From Prado023 sp964638055 (GTDB lineage: Bacteria > Actinomycetota > Actinomycetes > S36-B12 > CAIYMF01): 64,000 nucleotides of DNA. The notes beneath the pieces were generated by a model, which ran no database searches, was not told the origin of the DNA, and worked only from the letters and a program-made list of their open reading frames with translations. The stretch is from NCBI GenBank assembly GCA_964638055.1, contig CAZWXF010000003.1, positions 1-64,000 on the forward strand, read 5' to 3'. Positions within the stretch are counted from its first letter, which is position 1. Every line of letters starts with the position of its first letter. Both the position numbers and the translations under genes were made by a program. Below are positions 36,865-45,187 of this stretch, in pieces.

Positions 36865-37808
36865 ACGCCACAGCCCTGGCCGCCATCGTCGTGCAGGTCG
36901 TGCTCGTGGTGGCGCTCACGCCGCTGCTGATCGGGGTCATGCGGCAGGTCCGCGCCCGCATGGAGGGCCGCGTGGGCGCCGGCGCCGCCCAGCCCTGGCG
37001 TGACGTCCGCAAGCTGCTGGCCAAGCAGCCGTTGAGAGCGTCGGGGACCAGCGCACTTCTCGTCGCGGCGCCGCTCATGCTCGTCATGTCCAGCCTGCTC
37101 GTCTGCGCGCTGGTGCCCATGGTCAGCACCGCGACCCTCCCCCTCGTGCCGGACGACCTGTTCGTCGTCGTCTCGGTGCTGCTGCTGGGCACGGTGGCGC
37201 TGGCCCTGCTCGGCCTGGAGTCCGGCACCGCCTTCGGCGGGATGGGGTCCAGCCGGCACATGACCATCGCCGCGCTGGTGGAGCCCACCGTGCTCGTGTC
37301 CGTCTACGCGCTTTCCATCCCGGTGGGCACGTCGGCTCTGTCGGAGATCGTCACCGCGAGGCAGGTGGACCCGGCTTCGGTGGTCTCGCCGGTGAGCCTG
37401 CTCGCGGTGATCGCCCTGCTGCTGGCGGTCCTCGCCGAGACCGGGCGCCTGCCCGTGGACAACCCCTCGACCCATCTGGAGCTGACCATGGTCCACGAGG
37501 CGATGGTGCTGGAGAGCTCGGGGCGCGACCTGGCCTGGCTCGAGCTCGGATCGTGGCTGCGCCTCAGTGCCCTGCTCGGCCTCGTCGTCAACCTGGTGCT
37601 GCCGTTCGGCGTGGCGACCAGCCTGACCCCGTGGTCCCTGCTCATCGGAGCGGGAGCGATCACGGTGAAGCTGCTCGCCGCCGGCGCCGCCATCGCCCTG
37701 GTGGAGGTGTTCCTGGCCAAGGTCCGGCTCTTCCGGGTGCCCGAGCTGCTGGCCGGCTCCTTCGTCCTGGCCTTCCTGTCCGTCACCGGCTCCTTCCTGA
37801 TCGGCTGA
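36861..37808 (+). CDS. Ehr complex NuoH-like membrane subunit (HyfC/HycD, Rv0084-like)
   Basis: 315-residue membrane protein with about eight helices, homologous to complex I NuoH and HycD/HyfC, which links the soluble redox arm to the proton pumps. Visible marks: RARMEGRVGAGAAQPWRDVRKLLAK near the N-terminus, FGGMGSSRHM, AETGRLPVDNPSTHLELTMVHEAM (the conserved acidic loop of the NuoH family). ATG at 36861 overlaps the previous stop. Confidence 0.92.
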   Translation: MNATALAAIVVQVVLVVALTPLLIGVMRQVRARMEGRVGAGAAQPWRDVRKLLAKQPLRASGTSALLVAAPLMLVMSSLLVCALVPMVSTATLPLVPDDLFVVVSVLLLGTVALALLGLESGTAFGGMGSSRHMTIAALVEPTVLVSVYALSIPVGTSALSEIVTARQVDPASVVSPVSLLAVIALLLAVLAETGRLPVDNPSTHLELTMVHEAMVLESSGRDLAWLELGSWLRLSALLGLVVNLVLPFGVATSLTPWSLLIGAGAITVKLLAAGAAIALVEVFLAKVRLFRVPELLAGSFVLAFLSVTGSFLIG

Positions 37809-37816
37809 GCGGCACG

Positions 37817-38479
37817 ATGATGGACTCCAGCCTCAGCGCCCAACTGGTCGCCACAGCCACGGGACTGCTGCTGCTCACGGCCGTCCTGCAGGTGTGGCGC
37901 CGGTCCCTCGCGGCCTCCATCCGGCTGCTGGCGGTCCAGGGCGCGGCGCTGGGCCTGCTGGTGGCCACCACCGGGCTGAGCGAGGGGGAGCCGGTGGTCG
38001 TCGCGCTTGCGGTCGTGGTGCTGGGCGTCAAGGCCGGGGTGATTCCCTGGGGGCTGGCCCAGACCGCACGGCTCACCGGCGCCACGCGGGAGGTCGCCCC
38101 CCTGGTCAATCCGACGGCCGCTCTGCTGATGGCCGCGCTCCTGACCGGTCTGGCGTACGTGGTGTGCGCCCCGATCACCGCCGCCGCCCACACGCCCCAC
38201 GCCGACGCGGCCGCCGTCGGCGTGGCGATGGTCCTGATCGGCTTCCTCGTGATGGCCACCCGGCGCACGGCCCTGTCCCAGCTCATCGGATTCGTGGTGC
38301 TCGACAACGGCATCGCCACGACCGCGTTCCTGACCTCCGGTGGCGTCCCCCTGGTCGTCGAGCTCGGAGTGACCCTCGACGTCCTGCTCGTCGTCCTGAT
38401 CCTGCAGGTCCTGGCCGCCCAGATGCGCCTGACCCACGCCAACCTGGACCTCGTCGATCTCGCGGAGCTGCACGACTGA
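37817..38479 (+). CDS. Ehr complex HyfE-like membrane subunit (Rv0085/HycP-like)
   Basis: 220-residue protein with six or seven hydrophobic helices, resembling HyfE of hydrogenase-4 and NuoK-type subunits. GVKAGVIPWGL and LIGFVVLDNGIATTAFL (the conserved acidic residue within a helix) are the most informative stretches. Two ATG codons in a row at 37817 and 37820; the first is given. It shares one base with the next start (TGATG). Confidence 0.86.
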   Translation: MMDSSLSAQLVATATGLLLLTAVLQVWRRSLAASIRLLAVQGAALGLLVATTGLSEGEPVVVALAVVVLGVKAGVIPWGLAQTARLTGATREVAPLVNPTAALLMAALLTGLAYVVCAPITAAAHTPHADAAAVGVAMVLIGFLVMATRRTALSQLIGFVVLDNGIATTAFLTSGGVPLVVELGVTLDVLLVVLILQVLAAQMRLTHANLDLVDLAELHD

Positions 38480-40002
38480 TGGCCGTTCTCATCTGGATCC
38501 CGCTGCTGGTCCCGCTGGCCTTCGCCGTCCCCTCGGCGCTGCGCCGCAACGCGCCCTGGACGCCCTGGCTGGACCTGGCTGCGGCCGTGGCCGTGCTGGC
38601 GACCGGGATCGGCCTGCTCGCCGCAACGACGACCGGCGAGCCGGTCATGGCCGGATCGCTGCTGCGCGCAGATGCCCTGTCGGCGTGGATGCTCACCGTG
38701 ATCGGCGCGGTCGGGGTGGTCGCCCTCTGGGGCGGGCTGCCGATGCGCAGCGAGGCCGGCGCCGGTCCGGATGGGGTGTTCACCGCGCTTGTGTGCCTGT
38801 TCCTCGCCGCCATGAGCCTGGCCGTGCTCGCAGACGACCTGGGCATCCTCTGGGTCGCGGTCGAGGCCACCACCATCACGACCGCCTTCCTGGTCAACCA
38901 GCACGGCGGGCCGAGCGCACTGGAGGCCGCCTGGAAGTACGTGGTGCTGGGCTCGGTCGGGGTGGCGATCGCCTTCCTGGGCGTCGTGCTGCTCTACGCC
39001 GCCTCCAGCGCCGCGGGCACGGCCACGCTGTCCTGGACGGCGCTGTCCTCAGGGAGCATCCCGCTGGACCCGGACCTGACCCGGATGGCCGTGGCCCTGG
39101 CCGCCCTCGGATTCGCCACCAAGGCCGGACTGGCCCCCATGCACTCCTGGTTGCCCGACGCCCACAGCCAGGCCCCCGCCCCGGTGTCGGGGCTGATGTC
39201 CGGGGTGCTGCTCTCCGTGGCGCTCTACGCGATCCTGCGGATACAGGCGATCAGCGACGCAGTGCTCGGCACCGGCTTCATGCGCGGGATGCTGCTGGGC
39301 GGCGGACTGCTCAGCCTCGCTGTCGCTGCCTCGCTGATCCTGGCCCAGCGTGACTACAAGCGCCTGCTCGCCTACTCCAGCATCGAGCACATGGGCCTCA
39401 TGGCCCTGGCCGCCGCGATCGGGGGAGCCCTGGCCACCTCCGCCCTGCTGCTGCACATGCTCGGCCACGGGCTGGTCAAGGCGGCGATGTTCCTCGTGGC
39501 CGGGCGGATACTGGCCGCCGAGCGCTCCAGCGGGATCGCCGACGTGCGCGACATGCTCCTGCGCCGGCCCGACCTGGCCCGGCCCTGGCTGGCTGGAACC
39601 GCTGCCCTGCTCGGCTTCCCCCCATTCGTGCTGTTCTTCACTGAGGTGGCCATCTTCGTCGCGGGATGGCAGGCGGGTCTGGGGCTGGCGATGGTGGCCG
39701 CGCTGGCCCTGCTCCTGCTCGTGTTCGCCGGAGTGGCCCGCCACGTCCTGGCGATGACGATCAGCGCGGGCACCCGCGGGGTTCAGGAGGGGGTGTATCC
39801 GGATGAGCGGACGGCCGCCACTCGGCTCCCCGGCCACCCGGACCACACCGATCCGCGGGCCACGGCGGCCCTCCCGCGCGGCACCGGGCGGCAGGCTCCG
39901 CTCGTCATGGCGCTGGCGGCGGCAGCGATCCTGGGCTTCCTGGTGGTGCCGTTCGCCGACGTCCTGAGCGCCGCTGCTGCCGCCCTGGGAGCCGGATCGT
40001 GA
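38479..40002 (+). CDS. Ehr complex antiporter-like membrane subunit (HyfF/HycQ, Rv0086-like)
   Basis: 507-residue second antiporter-type subunit with about 14 helices. FATKAGLAPMHSWLPDAHSQ, then APAPVSGLMSGVLLSVALYAI is the family core; unlike the HyfB-like partner, the position of the second lysine (VKMG there) is Ser here (LLSVA). DYKRLLAYSSIEHMGLM follows. A hydrophilic loop of about 45 residues near the C-terminus, rich in Arg, Pro and Thr, precedes the last helix. Ends in GTGA overlap with the large subunit gene. Confidence 0.9.
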   Translation: MAVLIWIPLLVPLAFAVPSALRRNAPWTPWLDLAAAVAVLATGIGLLAATTTGEPVMAGSLLRADALSAWMLTVIGAVGVVALWGGLPMRSEAGAGPDGVFTALVCLFLAAMSLAVLADDLGILWVAVEATTITTAFLVNQHGGPSALEAAWKYVVLGSVGVAIAFLGVVLLYAASSAAGTATLSWTALSSGSIPLDPDLTRMAVALAALGFATKAGLAPMHSWLPDAHSQAPAPVSGLMSGVLLSVALYAILRIQAISDAVLGTGFMRGMLLGGGLLSLAVAASLILAQRDYKRLLAYSSIEHMGLMALAAAIGGALATSALLLHMLGHGLVKAAMFLVAGRILAAERSSGIADVRDMLLRRPDLARPWLAGTAALLGFPPFVLFFTEVAIFVAGWQAGLGLAMVAALALLLLVFAGVARHVLAMTISAGTRGVQEGVYPDERTAATRLPGHPDHTDPRATAALPRGTGRQAPLVMALAAAAILGFLVVPFADVLSAAAAALGAGS

Positions 40003-41528
40003 CCGGCCCGACCGCGCGCCATGAGATCCCCCGCGAGCACCTCGCCGATGCTGCCGGCGCCCTCTTCGCCCAGGGGTGGCGGCTGGCCCTCGTCGCCGCG
40101 CACGAGGACCCGGACTCGTTCCGCATCGTGCACTGCTTCCTACGGCCGGTCGGACAGCGCACCGAGCTGGTCGTCACCGTCCCCCGCGACGACGCCTGGC
40201 TGCCCTCACTGGCCGGCGCGTCGCATCCCGCTGGCCGCTTCGAGCGCGAGATGCGCGACCTCTACGGCATCCGGCCCGAGGGGCACCCACAGCCCCGCCG
40301 GTTGGTCCGTCACGGCCACTGGCCGACCGGCTGGCACCCCATGCTCCGCGATGCCGACCCGACGCCCCGGTTCACTCCCGACGTGGGCTCGTACCCGTTC
40401 GTGGAGGTCGCCGGGGACGCCGTGTACGAGATCCCGGTCGGGCCCATCCACGCCGGGCTCATCGAGCCCGGGCACTTCCGGTTCTGGGTGGTGGGCGAGA
40501 CCATCCTGCGGATGAAGGCCCGGCTGTGGTTCCTGCACCGCGGTGTCGAGAAGCTCTTCGAGGGCCGCCGCCCCGCCGACGGGATCGAGCTGGCCGAGCG
40601 GATCAGCGGCGACACCGCAGTCGGGCACACCCTCGCGTTCGTGATGGCCGTCGAGGAGGCCGCCGGGATCGAGGTCGACGAGCCCACACTCGCCGCCCGC
40701 GCGCTGCTGCTCGAGCTGGAGCGCATCTACAACCACGTCAATGACCTCGGGGCCATCGCCAACGATGTCGGCTTCGGGATCGCGCACGCCCACACTCAGC
40801 GGCTGCGCGAGACGCTGCTTCGACACAACAAGGCCGTGACCGGCCACCGACTCCTGCGCGGCGGCATCACTGTGGGCGGCGCCGGACTCCAGGATCAGCC
40901 CGACCTCGCGCTGCTCCGTGGCGTGGTCGACGAGGTGGCCCAGGTCGTGCGCATCGCGCTGGACCACAGTGTCGTGCGCGACCGGTTCACGGGCACGGCG
41001 GTCCTGCCCCGGGAGCAAGCCGATCACCTGGACACCCTCGGCTATGTCGCACGTGCCTCCGGTCGGGTGATCGACGCCCGGCAGGATCACCCCTTCGTCG
41101 ACCTGGGCGGCTTCGAGGCGGTGGTGGAGGGCGCCGGCGACGTGCTCGCCAGGTTCATGGTCCGGGCCCGGGAGATCGAGGCGAGTGCCGAGCTGGTCGA
41201 GGGACTGGCCACCCAGGCCGTGATGGCAGTGCAGTCCGCGCCCGCCGCTCCGACCACGCCAGCCAGGCAGTCGGCCGCCGCCGGGCTGGCCGAGCCACCC
41301 GCCCCTTCGGCGCGCCGTGCCGGGCTTGGTGTCGTGGAAGCCTGGCGCGGAACCCTGTGCACCCGGGCCGAGCTCGGCGCGGATGGGCTGCTCAGCCGGG
41401 TCAAGGTCGTGGACCCCTCGTGGTTCAACTGGCCGGCCCTGCCGATCGCGCTGAACGACACGATCGTGCCGGACTTCCCGCTGGCCAACAAGAGCTTCAA
41501 CCAGTCATACGCCGGCAACGACCTGTAG
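39999..41528 (+). CDS. Ehr complex large subunit, hydrogenase-like without Ni-Fe ligands (Rv0087/HycE-like)
   Basis: 509-residue fusion: residues 1-110 resemble NuoC (EREMRDLYGIRPEGHP), residues 140-509 the hydrogenase/NuoD large subunit. In Ni-Fe hydrogenases four cysteines hold the metals (E-R-I-C-G-I-C near the N-terminus and D-P-C-x-x-C at the end). Here the first motif reads E-R-I-S203-G-D-T206 and the last N-Q-S503-Y-A-G506, so all four are replaced. There is also no C-terminal processing tail after the motif. The protein therefore cannot bind a Ni-Fe centre and is not a hydrogenase; it matches the Ehr class. Substrate unknown. GTG start, coupled by GTGA. Confidence 0.93.
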   Translation: MTGPTARHEIPREHLADAAGALFAQGWRLALVAAHEDPDSFRIVHCFLRPVGQRTELVVTVPRDDAWLPSLAGASHPAGRFEREMRDLYGIRPEGHPQPRRLVRHGHWPTGWHPMLRDADPTPRFTPDVGSYPFVEVAGDAVYEIPVGPIHAGLIEPGHFRFWVVGETILRMKARLWFLHRGVEKLFEGRRPADGIELAERISGDTAVGHTLAFVMAVEEAAGIEVDEPTLAARALLLELERIYNHVNDLGAIANDVGFGIAHAHTQRLRETLLRHNKAVTGHRLLRGGITVGGAGLQDQPDLALLRGVVDEVAQVVRIALDHSVVRDRFTGTAVLPREQADHLDTLGYVARASGRVIDARQDHPFVDLGGFEAVVEGAGDVLARFMVRAREIEASAELVEGLATQAVMAVQSAPAAPTTPARQSAAAGLAEPPAPSARRAGLGVVEAWRGTLCTRAELGADGLLSRVKVVDPSWFNWPALPIALNDTIVPDFPLANKSFNQSYAGNDL

Positions 41529-41567
41529 GCCGGGGGCTCCCTGCGCGTCGGTGCGGCTGGAGCAGCG

Positions 41568-42119
41568 TCAGCCGAGCCGGATCGGAGCCTCAGTCTGGTC
41601 CTCGACCCTGGCCACCTCCGGCAGCCGAGCGGCGGCCTTCTGCCCCCGGGGGCGCACGGCGTGCTTGCTCACGATCGACAGGCGGTTGAACAGGTTCATC
41701 GTGATGGCCACCCACGCCACGGCCGAGATCTGCGCGGGCGTCAGGTGATGGGCCGCCTCGGCGTAGTCGGCGTCCTGCGTGCGGGGGTCGGGCAGCCGGG
41801 TGATCGACTCGGCCAACGTGAGGGCCGCGCGCTCGGACGGCGTGAACAGCGTCGTGTCGCGCCAGGCGGAGAGGACGGACAGGCGCTGGGTCCCCTCGCC
41901 CGCCTTCAGCGCGGCGCGGACGTGGACGTCCAGGCAGAAGGAGCAGCCGTTGATCTGGGAGATCCGGATGCTCACGAGCTCCACGAGCAGCCTGCTGAGC
42001 CCTGCGTGCTGGGTGGCCGTGCGCAGCGCGTCGGACACCTCCAGCTGCGCGGTGTAGACCGCGGGGTGTGCCTTGTCGATCGAGACGCGATTGCCGCGCG
42101 TTCCACGGTTCACTGTCAT
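41568..42119 (-). CDS. Carboxymuconolactone decarboxylase/AhpD-like protein
   Basis: 183-residue all-helical protein of the alkylhydroperoxidase AhpD superfamily. Residues 56-66 (INGCSFCLDVH) give Cys59, Cys62 and His66, the C-x-x-C-x-x-x-H redox centre of peroxidase-type members. The second helical half (AALTLAESITRLPD, ISAVAWVAITMNLFNR) is also standard. ATG at 42119 has GGAG at good distance; an ATG three codons upstream lacks room for it. Convergent with the Ehr operon, 39 bp apart. Role in oxidant defence is inferred from the motif only. Confidence 0.88.
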   Translation of the reverse strand: MTVNRGTRGNRVSIDKAHPAVYTAQLEVSDALRTATQHAGLSRLLVELVSIRISQINGCSFCLDVHVRAALKAGEGTQRLSVLSAWRDTTLFTPSERAALTLAESITRLPDPRTQDADYAEAAHHLTPAQISAVAWVAITMNLFNRLSIVSKHAVRPRGQKAAARLPEVARVEDQTEAPIRLG

Positions 42120-42318
42120 GGCAGGCATCTCCGGCCTGCCGCTGTGCTCTGGACCATGCCAGGACGATCCCGCAGGCCCCGCGGGGGTGTCACGTCGACG
42201 CGCCGATCATGCGGCGGGCCACGCTGGACGTGGGTGGGCACGGCGTTCCCCGACGGGCCCGGCCGACCCGTGGGGCGGCCTGATCCCGGGTCGCCCCGGC
42301 TCGTGGTAGTCAGGGCGC

Positions 42319-43230
42319 GTGGATGGTGATGGGAACGGGTGGGTCACGTGCTCGCGTGGCCACACGCACTGGGGGCGTCATGGCGCCGCCGGACTGCTGC
42401 TGCACACCGTCGACGATGCCGGAGTCGTTCGCGCGCTGCTCCAGCACCGGGCGCACTGGAGCCACCACGGGAACACGTGGGGACTGCCCGGAGGGGCCCG
42501 CGACAGTCACGAGGACCCGGTCGCCGCAGCCCTGCGGGAGGGTGTCGAGGAGGCCGGCTTGGACGTCTCGCTCATCCGGACCAGGGCCACTTTCCGCGAC
42601 GACCATGGGCGTTGGTCGTACACGACCGTCTTGGCCGACACCCCCTCGCCCCTGGCGACGACCCCGAATCGGGAGAGCGTCGCCCTGGAGTGGGTGGCCG
42701 TCGCCGAGGTCCCCTCGCTCCCACTGCATCCGGGGTTCGCGGCGACGTGGCCGCTCGTCCGGGCTCAGCCGACTGTGCTCCTCGTGGACATGGCCAACGT
42801 CGTCGGCTCCCGCGCTGACGGCTGGTGGCGCGACCGCGCCGGGGCGTCGACCCGGCTCCTGGCCCGGCTGGACGCCCTGCGCGGGGTCACCGTCGGGGGG
42901 TCGGCGGCTGCCCTGCGCGTGATCGGGTCCGTGGTCGCGGTGCTGGAGGGCGCCGCCAGGGCCGCAGAGAACCCCGGGTGGGTGCGTGTCGAGCGGACGC
43001 CACCTGGCCACGAGACCAGCGGCGACGACGTCCTCGCGGCATCGGCAGCGGCGCTCTTCGCAGAGGGTCGCTCCGTCCTTGCCGTCACCGCGGACCGGGG
43101 CCTGCGCGCCCGGGTCGAGGCCCTGGGCGGCGCGTCGGACCCGCTGACGCCCCAGTGCGTGGGGCCAGGCTGGCTGCTCGACCTCATGGACGAGTCGCCC
43201 CGGACAGGGCCGCTGTCGGGAGCAGACTGA
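42319..43230 (+). CDS. NUDIX hydrolase fused to a NYN/PIN-like nuclease domain
   Basis: 303-residue two-domain protein. Residues 20-145 are a NUDIX domain with a complete Nudix box from GGARDSHED to REGVEEAGL (G-x5-E-x7-REVEEAG type). Residues 150-290 begin VLLVDMANVVGSRADGWWRD and include SGDDVLAASA and VLAVTADRGLRARVEALG: the spaced acidic residues fit a NYN/PIN-like ribonuclease. No individual function is known to me. GTG start at 42319. It lies 5 bp upstream of the ZIP gene, likely one transcript. Confidence 0.75.
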   Translation: MDGDGNGWVTCSRGHTHWGRHGAAGLLLHTVDDAGVVRALLQHRAHWSHHGNTWGLPGGARDSHEDPVAAALREGVEEAGLDVSLIRTRATFRDDHGRWSYTTVLADTPSPLATTPNRESVALEWVAVAEVPSLPLHPGFAATWPLVRAQPTVLLVDMANVVGSRADGWWRDRAGASTRLLARLDALRGVTVGGSAAALRVIGSVVAVLEGAARAAENPGWVRVERTPPGHETSGDDVLAASAAALFAEGRSVLAVTADRGLRARVEALGGASDPLTPQCVGPGWLLDLMDESPRTGPLSGAD

Positions 43231-43235
43231 CCCCC

Positions 43236-43943
43236 ATGGTGGAGGCGCTCGCGATGGGAGCGGTCGCTGCGTCCTCGCTGCTCATCGGCGCCGTGCTCGG
43301 ACTGCTCCGGGCCTGGCCGACGCGGCTCGTCGGTTCCCTGCTGGCGTTCGGGGCAGGTGCCCTGATCAGCGCAGTGAGCTTCGATCTGGCGGAGAAGGGT
43401 GCCTCGCTCGCCGGTGGCCTGCCCGTCGGTCTCGGGCTGGGCGCCGGTGCGATCACGTACTTCCTGGCCAACCGATGGCTGAACCGACGCGAGACCGGCA
43501 GTCGGTCCGCTGCGGGCACCGGCCTGGCCCTGGGGGCCTTCCTCGACGGCATCCCCGAGCAGGTCGTCCTGGGGATCGGCATGAGCATCGACTCCGGGGT
43601 CAGCCTCGGGCTGCTCGCGGCGGTCTTCGTCTCGAACCTCCCCGAATCGGTCGGCTCCGCCACCGAGATGGCCGATGCAGGCGCATCGCGGCGCCGCATC
43701 CTGGTGATCTGGGCGGCGATCACGGCGCTCTGTGCCCTGTCGACCCCGGGTGGCTTCGCGCTGGCCGGTGCCGCGGGCCCGGCGTTCCAGGCGCTGATCG
43801 ACGGCTTCGCCGCCGGTGCGCTGCTGGTGATGCTGGTCGACGAGATGATCCCCCAAGCCCGCAGGATGGCCGGCGACACGGCCGGGCTGCTCACGGTCCT
43901 CGGCTTCGCGGTGGGGGCCGGCCTCTCGGCGGTCTCGGGATGA
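43236..43943 (+). CDS. ZIP-family divalent metal permease
   Basis: 235-residue membrane protein with seven or eight helices and the two ZIP family metal-path motifs: helix IV ALGAFLDGIPEQVVLG (H-x-x-x-D/E-type motif with Asp in place of the first His) and helix V AVFVSNLPESVGSATEM. The basic loop after ~residue 75 (NRWLNRRETGSR) is the variable cytosolic loop, without a His-rich stretch. Probable zinc or other divalent metal transport; direction unknown. ATG at 43236, directly after the NUDIX gene. Confidence 0.85.
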   Translation: MVEALAMGAVAASSLLIGAVLGLLRAWPTRLVGSLLAFGAGALISAVSFDLAEKGASLAGGLPVGLGLGAGAITYFLANRWLNRRETGSRSAAGTGLALGAFLDGIPEQVVLGIGMSIDSGVSLGLLAAVFVSNLPESVGSATEMADAGASRRRILVIWAAITALCALSTPGGFALAGAAGPAFQALIDGFAAGALLVMLVDEMIPQARRMAGDTAGLLTVLGFAVGAGLSAVSG

Positions 43944-44081
43944 GTCCGTCGTCTGGCCGACCTGTCGACCGGCTGACCCTCATGGAGCGCTCGCTTCCGG
44001 ACCTGGGACCAGCTGTGCTCGTGGCACAAGGGGCAGGTTCAGGGCCAGGTGATAGGACAGCGGCCGCAGCGGTTCGGGCCT

Positions 44082-44245
44082 AGGGCGTGTCTCCATATCC
44101 CGATTGCCGGCTGCGCGACGCCCGGGCACTGCACCTCGCCGCGTTGCCGTCGCTCGCCGGGCCACCAGCCCGACTCACTCCGCCGCCTTGCGATGCACAG
44201 CACCGAACGCCGCTCGCAACGTCAGTGGATATGGAGACACACCCT
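44082..44245. mobile_element. 164-bp MITE-like element with 19-bp terminal inverted repeats
   Basis: AGGGCGTGTCTCCATATCC at 44082-44100 is repeated in inverse orientation at 44227-44245 with one mismatch. The 126 bp between have no gene. The symmetry and size are those of a non-autonomous miniature transposable element or the ends left after loss of a transposase gene. A TA at the left edge could be part of a target duplication but I see no clear pair. It sits in the 334-bp space after the ZIP gene and stops 32 bp before the VOC gene. The rest of the space, 43944-44081, shows nothing. Confidence 0.6.
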
Positions 44246-44277
44246 GGGCTCGAAGGTCCACCGGAAGGCTTGTGATC

Positions 44278-45187
44278 ATGCAGCGGATCGCTCCCCACCT
44301 TTGGTTCGACAAGGAAGCACGTGAGGCCGCCGAGCTCTACACGTCGCCGTTCCCGGACTCCTCCATCGGCAGGACCGTCACCCTGCATGACACCCCCGGC
44401 GGAGATGCCGAGACCGTCTCCTTCGCGATCGCCGGGCTGGACTTCATGGCGATCAGCGCGGGCCCCTTGTTCCGACTCGATCCGTCGGTGTCGTTCTTCC
44501 TGAACTACGACCCGTCGAGGATGGACGGCGCCGAGCAGGGGCTCCGAGCCGCTTGGGATGCCCTGACAACAGGCGGCGACGTCTTGATCCCGCTGGGTGG
44601 GTACCCCTACAGCCAGCTCTACGGCCGGGTGCAGGACCGATACGGGGTGTCCTGGCAGCTGATCCTGGCGGATCCCGCCGGGGAGGATCGGCCGTTCATC
44701 GTGCCCTCCCTCATGTTCACCGGCGAACAGTGCGGCCGGGCCCAGGAGGCGACGGACTTCTACCTCGGCGTGTTCCACGACACGAGGCGGGGCCAGGTCT
44801 CGCGCTACGGCGCGGGTCAGGAACCTGACAGGGAGGGGGACGTGAGCTTCACGGACTTCGTGCTCGAGGGTCAATGGTTCGCAGCGATGGGACAGCGCCC
44901 GTCCGCACGGATCCTCCTTCAACGAGGCGACCTCGTTCATGGTCAGATGCCAGACGCAGGAGGAGATCGACGAATACTGGGAGAAGCTCTCGGCGGTGCC
45001 TCAGGCGGAGCAGTGCGGCTGGCTGAAGGACAAGTACGGCCTCTCGTGGCAGATCGTGCCGACCGTGATGAACGAGATGATGGAGAACGGCACCCCCGAT
45101 CAGGTCGATCGGGTGACCCAGGCATTCCTGCCCATGAAGAAGTTTGACGTCGCGACGCTCGAGGAGGCATATCGCGGGGGGCGCTGA
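44278..45187 (+). pseudogene. Two-domain VOC/PhnB-like protein, frameshifted
   Basis: Frame 1 from the ATG at 44278 encodes a PhnB/3-demethylubiquinone-methyltransferase-like VOC protein: MQRIAPHLWFDKEAREAAEL, one complete domain to about residue 138, then the second domain from FIVPSLMFTGEQCG to DFVLEGQWFAAM. The expected continuation (SSFNEATSFMVRCQTQEEID, WLKDKYGLSWQIVPTVM) is in frame 2 from about 44910 to the stop at 45187. One base was gained or lost near 44890-44912. Without it the protein would be about 300 residues. A sequencing error is possible because both parts are otherwise intact. Confidence 0.75.

Noticed and set aside
34364..41528. Energy-converting Ni-Fe hydrogenase (hydrogenase-4) or formate hydrogenlyase
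   Set aside because: Gene order and membrane subunits fit, but the large subunit has none of the four Ni-Fe cysteines and the operon lacks formate dehydrogenase and ferredoxin-like subunits.
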